A DNA stretch of 64,000 nt, from contig NC_077245.1 of NCBI RefSeq assembly GCF_947179165.1, positions 26,058,740 to 26,122,739 of the forward strand. The letters are read 5' to 3'. Position numbers and translations under genes: made by a program. Of the stretch, positions 60,540 through 64,000 are shown in pieces; position 1 is the stretch's first letter; each line of letters opens with the position of its first letter. Below the pieces are notes generated by a model, which was not told the DNA's origin, did not search any database, and saw only the letters and a program-made list of their open reading frames with translations. This stretch comes from Solanum dulcamara (taxonomy: Eukaryota > Streptophyta > Magnoliopsida > Solanales > Solanaceae).

Positions 60540-62482
60540 TAATGAGCATAGGTTTGCTAATACACTTCTTGAACATGGAGACTTGAAACAAAGGATGCAC
60601 GGCTGCCAACTCCATAGGCAACTCTAGCTCATAAGCTACCTTCCTAATCCTACTCAGAACAAGGTAGGGTCCAACATACCGAGGACTAAATTTCATTTCT
60701 TACCAAAGTGCATTACTACCTTCATGGGAGAGACCTTCAACAACAGCCAATCATAAAAATCAAACTCTAAATCTCTTATTCTTACATTAGAGTAAGATTT
60801 CTACATACTTTTTCCATAGCTTAGTGGACTTAATCGAGCCCTATCAATATATCCTCACCCACCTCTAACCAATCAGTAGGGGACCTATGCCTCCTTCAAT
60901 ACAATGCCTCAAATGGAGCCATATGAATGCTGAAATGATAAATATTATTATAGGTAAACTTAATAAGAGGTAGGTGATCATCCCAACTACCTTTGAAGTC
61001 TATTGTGCATGCCCTCAATATATCCTCTAGAGTCTAAATAGTACACTCTACTTGGCCATCAATCTGCAAATGAAAAGTGGTATTGAGGTCCACACAGGTA
61101 CCCAAAACTCTATAAAGGAATTCCAAAAATGCAAACGTAAACTGGAAAAGGGGAATCCATGAAGCTTGACTATCTCTCGAATGTAGAGTCTGGCATAGTC
61201 TTTGGCAAAATTTGAAGTTTTAACAAGCAAGAAATATGTCGACTTAGTCATCCTATCTATAATTACCCAAATGGAGTCATGCTGATGACAGGTATGGGGT
61301 AGAACTGCGATAAAGTTCATATTAATCATCTCCCATTTCCAAATAGGAATACTATTATCTTGAGCCTTACTACTAGGTCTCTGATGTTCAACTTTCACTT
61401 ATTGACAGTTAGGACATTTTGTTACAAAGTTAGTAATGTCCTTCTTCATCCGGTTCCACCAAAATACTTCTCTCAAGTATTAGTACATCTTGGTGAAATC
61501 TGAATGAATGGAGTATCTCAAACTATAAGACTTTGTCAAAATCCTACCTTTTAGCCCATTAATGTCAGGAACACACAACCTATCTTGATACTGGAGGATT
61601 ACATCCTCTCCCATCTAGAAGACCTCTACTTTTTGCTTGCTAACTATATCTTTAAACTGTAGTAATATGGGATCAATATCTTGTTGCTTCTTCACCCTAA
61701 TCACTAATAAAGACTTACACCCATTCTGAACTGCCACATAACCCTCATTAGAATCTGCGAGATGAACTCCCAATCGTGCGAGCCTATGCACTTCCTTCAT
61801 AAGTTCCTTCTTACCTTTATCTACATGTGTAACACTCCCTATAGACAACCTGCAAAGAGCATCTGCAATAATATTAGCCTTACCTAGATGGTATAGCACA
61901 CTTATATCGTAAATCTTGAGGAGCTCAAGTCATCTTCTCTGTTGGAGATTTACCTCCTTTTGAGTGAAAACATATTGCATATTCTCATGATCTATGAAAA
62001 TATTGACATGTACCTCATAGAGGTAGTGATACCAAATTTTCAAATAAAACACCACAATGGCTAAATCCAGGTCATAAGTCAGATAGTTCTTCTTATGGAC
62101 TTTAAGTTGTCTAGAAGTATAAGCAATGAACTTGCCATTATACATCAAAATACAACCAAGAACAACTCTAATAGCATCACAGTAAACCAAAAAACCTTCT
62201 GGTAAAGTCAAAACTAGAGCCGAAGTTAACCGAGATTTTAAGTCCTGAAATCTCATCTCATAACTTTGAGACCACTAAAATTTGACCTTCTTATGTGTTA
62301 GCCTATTCAATGGGGAAAAAGTAGATAAGAATCCTTCAATAAACCTTCTATAATAATCATCTAGACCCAAAAATCTGCTAATGTCAGTCAGAGCGGTCGG
62401 CCTAGGCCACTTCTTTACTACCTGAATCTTTTGATCATCAACTCGGATACCCTCACTAGAAATGATACAGCCCATTTTGATA
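60540..62482 (-). pseudogene. Element C pol (RT end, RNase H, integrase), truncated
   Basis: A third gypsy pol, more diverged from A and B. In order: RT end (62482-62275, SRFLGLDDYYRRFIEGF), RNase H (62256-61930, FLVYCDAIRVVLGCIL and DHENMQYVFTQKE), and RNase H tail with integrase linker (61899-61615, LGKANIIADALCRLSIGS). The integrase zinc and core region follows (61398-61048, DSIWVIIDRMTKSTYFL), then the integrase C-terminal segment (to about 60540). Protease, gag and the 5' LTR are absent. Frame breaks separate every piece. Confidence 0.8.
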
Positions 62483-64000
62483 ATACTCAATTACACCTCT
62501 CAAAAGAGAAATAGACAATTGTTAGCAGTATATTTTACCCAACTAAGAGTCGGGGTCGAACCCATAGAGAATAGGTCAAAACAAGTTATATTAGCTAACA
62601 CTATTCAGTTGTAGTTGTTACTTCCCAAAAATAAACTTACATAATGTAAAGATGGGGGTTTTGGTTTTAGTTTAGAAAAAACAAAAAATTTCAAAGACAA
62701 GTAAACAAGATTAAGGTTGTAAACAATAGGAAGACTCGACTAGGATTGTGTTCCCCATGACTTGTTAGTTAATAGGTTAATCGTATTCATGATATCGTTC
62801 ATTGTATTTCATGCAAAATATAGCGAGTTAGGTAATATTTAATTCACTTTCCGGTCCTTCTTAGTCATATTTCATTTATCTCCTCCCGGTCTCAGAATGT
62901 ATACTTTACTAACCCTCAGTCTGTATCCCAGAATACTATCTCCTCTCAGTCTCAAGTACCTTAGATGAAGTTTATCCCTTCTTTTGAAGCCAAACTCTTT
63001 GAATTTCTATTCCTAATCACTACCTCCCTCTTGAGAAATCAATTAATATGGACAATTTCTTAATGCGTGCACTCACTAAGAAAGATTTTTTAATGAAGAA
63101 ATCACAATGCATGCAAAAACAAATCACTAATATCAATCCTACTTTTGCCTATTTTAGTTAAGTCATCATGGTTCCTATAACCCTAGTTGTGGGTTTAGCT
63201 AATAATTGTAAGTAAAAGGGCAAGGATTTGTGAAGAATTCATGAATTAATACATACACAGATGAAGAATTCAATAATCACACAAATCATAAATAAAGAAT
63301 GAAAACCGGAATGACATATAGATAATCAATCTCCAAAATCAACTAAGTATAACTTCCCAATTTTCACAAAGTACTCAAAAACTAGTAAAAATGCTGAACC
63401 CTAAAAATAAAATAAATTCGGGTATTTATAGAAACACAAAACTAAATCCTAAACCAACTAGGAAAACTGAAGTTAGCACTTTTCATGCCCACTCACCATG
63501 GACCGTACTGCACTTCACAGTCCGTGGTCCTCTTCTGTGGTGTTTAACATGTCTCTTTCTTTGTAGCCTTAAACTCTCCACGGCCAAACATCAACGTTCA
63601 TGGTGACGACTACGATCTGTATTGGACTCTGTAGTGATAGCCTTTGATAATTTTCCACTTTCCTTCATCAAACTCTACGAGTAATTACCATGGTCTATAT
63701 TGGGCTCCACAAACCATAATGAGTTCCATAGAGTTACACTTGGCAAAATTTATCCGATCAGCACCTTCACAAGATCGGTAGTACAATACCCACCATGGCC
63801 CGTGTAATGCACTACAGTCCCTGGTGGGTTCCATAGGGTTGTACTTAGCACCTCCAACCAACTTTCTTCTCTCATCATCTCCATGACCATCACCACAGCC
63901 CATGTAAGGTACTACGGTCGGTTATGAGGCTCGTACTCCTCAATACTCAGAAAAACAGTGCTCAGAACCACAAAATCATCCAAACTTGTGCACGATTTAG
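62483..64000. repeat. Unclassified repeat running off the window
   Basis: It abuts element C at 62483. The start GTCGGGGTCGAACCCATAGA is of a kind I associate with plant retrotransposon repeats. At 63490-63910 there is an array of CCRTGG/CACAGTCCGTGG palindromic words and a degenerate ~106-bp repeat (GAGTTCCATAGAGTTACACTT at 63721, GGGTTCCATAGGGTTGTACTT at 63827). The open frames here overlap both strands and are not convincing. Confidence 0.45.

Noticed and set aside
1..64000. Search for tRNA, rRNA or organellar insertions
   Set aside because: No cloverleaf-like gene with both internal promoter boxes, no rRNA block and no chloroplast or mitochondrial gene was recognised by eye. A tRNA scan would be decisive.

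Overview
The window is nuclear DNA of a eudicot plant. It is very AT-rich, has short AT-rich introns ending in GT/AG, carries two plant-type leucine-rich-repeat receptor kinases, and is otherwise packed with LTR retrotransposons and small DNA transposons. The style of the Ty3/gypsy LTRs (TGTCACGACCC... ends, tRNA-iMet type primer sites) makes Solanaceae, probably Solanum, the best guess. This is recognition from memory, not a search result.

Layout: 1-1335 is the LTR end and decayed gag of a plus-strand gypsy element. 1336-4052 is AT-rich DNA and old repeat remnants. 4053-9837 is a pile of gypsy LTR fragments and unclassified tandemly repeated transposon DNA. 9838-19054 is a nearly complete but dead minus-strand gypsy chromovirus (element A). 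19055-22354 holds two more LTR fragments. 22355-33300 is the gene island: a subfamily XII, non-RD LRR receptor kinase on the plus strand (25289-28401, one intron) and a CEPR2-type LRR XI receptor kinase on the minus strand (31845-28858, one coding intron plus a probable 5'-UTR intron), tail to tail with 456 bp between stop codons. 33289-40098 is AT-rich intergenic DNA with at least three small DNA-transposon derivatives, two of them with clear target-site duplications (9 bp Mutator-type, 8 bp hAT-type).

40104-45970 is a complete, structurally young Ty1/copia element on the minus strand. Its 224-bp LTRs differ at 2 positions and are flanked by ATCTC target duplications. It has non-canonical TA...CA LTR ends, a primer-binding site that matches the anticodon arm of tRNA-Ile rather than a tRNA 3' end, an intact gag, an AT-rich possible intron between gag and pol, and a pol broken by four stops and one frameshift. 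45976-48319 is AT-rich spacer with microsatellites. 48320-64000 is a nest of gypsy LTRs and bodies: a plus-strand LTR, element B (50577-60219, with another LTR inserted in its gag), element C (60220-62482, truncated) and an unclassified repeat that runs off the end.

Functionally, only the two receptor kinases look like working host genes. The first resembles immune receptors of the FLS2/EFR/Xa21 group. The second resembles the receptor for C-terminally encoded peptides, which report nitrogen status. I found no CRISPR, tRNA or rRNA gene and no novel defence or metabolic system. The most unusual signals are the half-tRNA-type primer site and gag/pol spacer of the copia element, and the family-specific arrays of short palindromes that recur at the same place in otherwise diverged gypsy LTRs.
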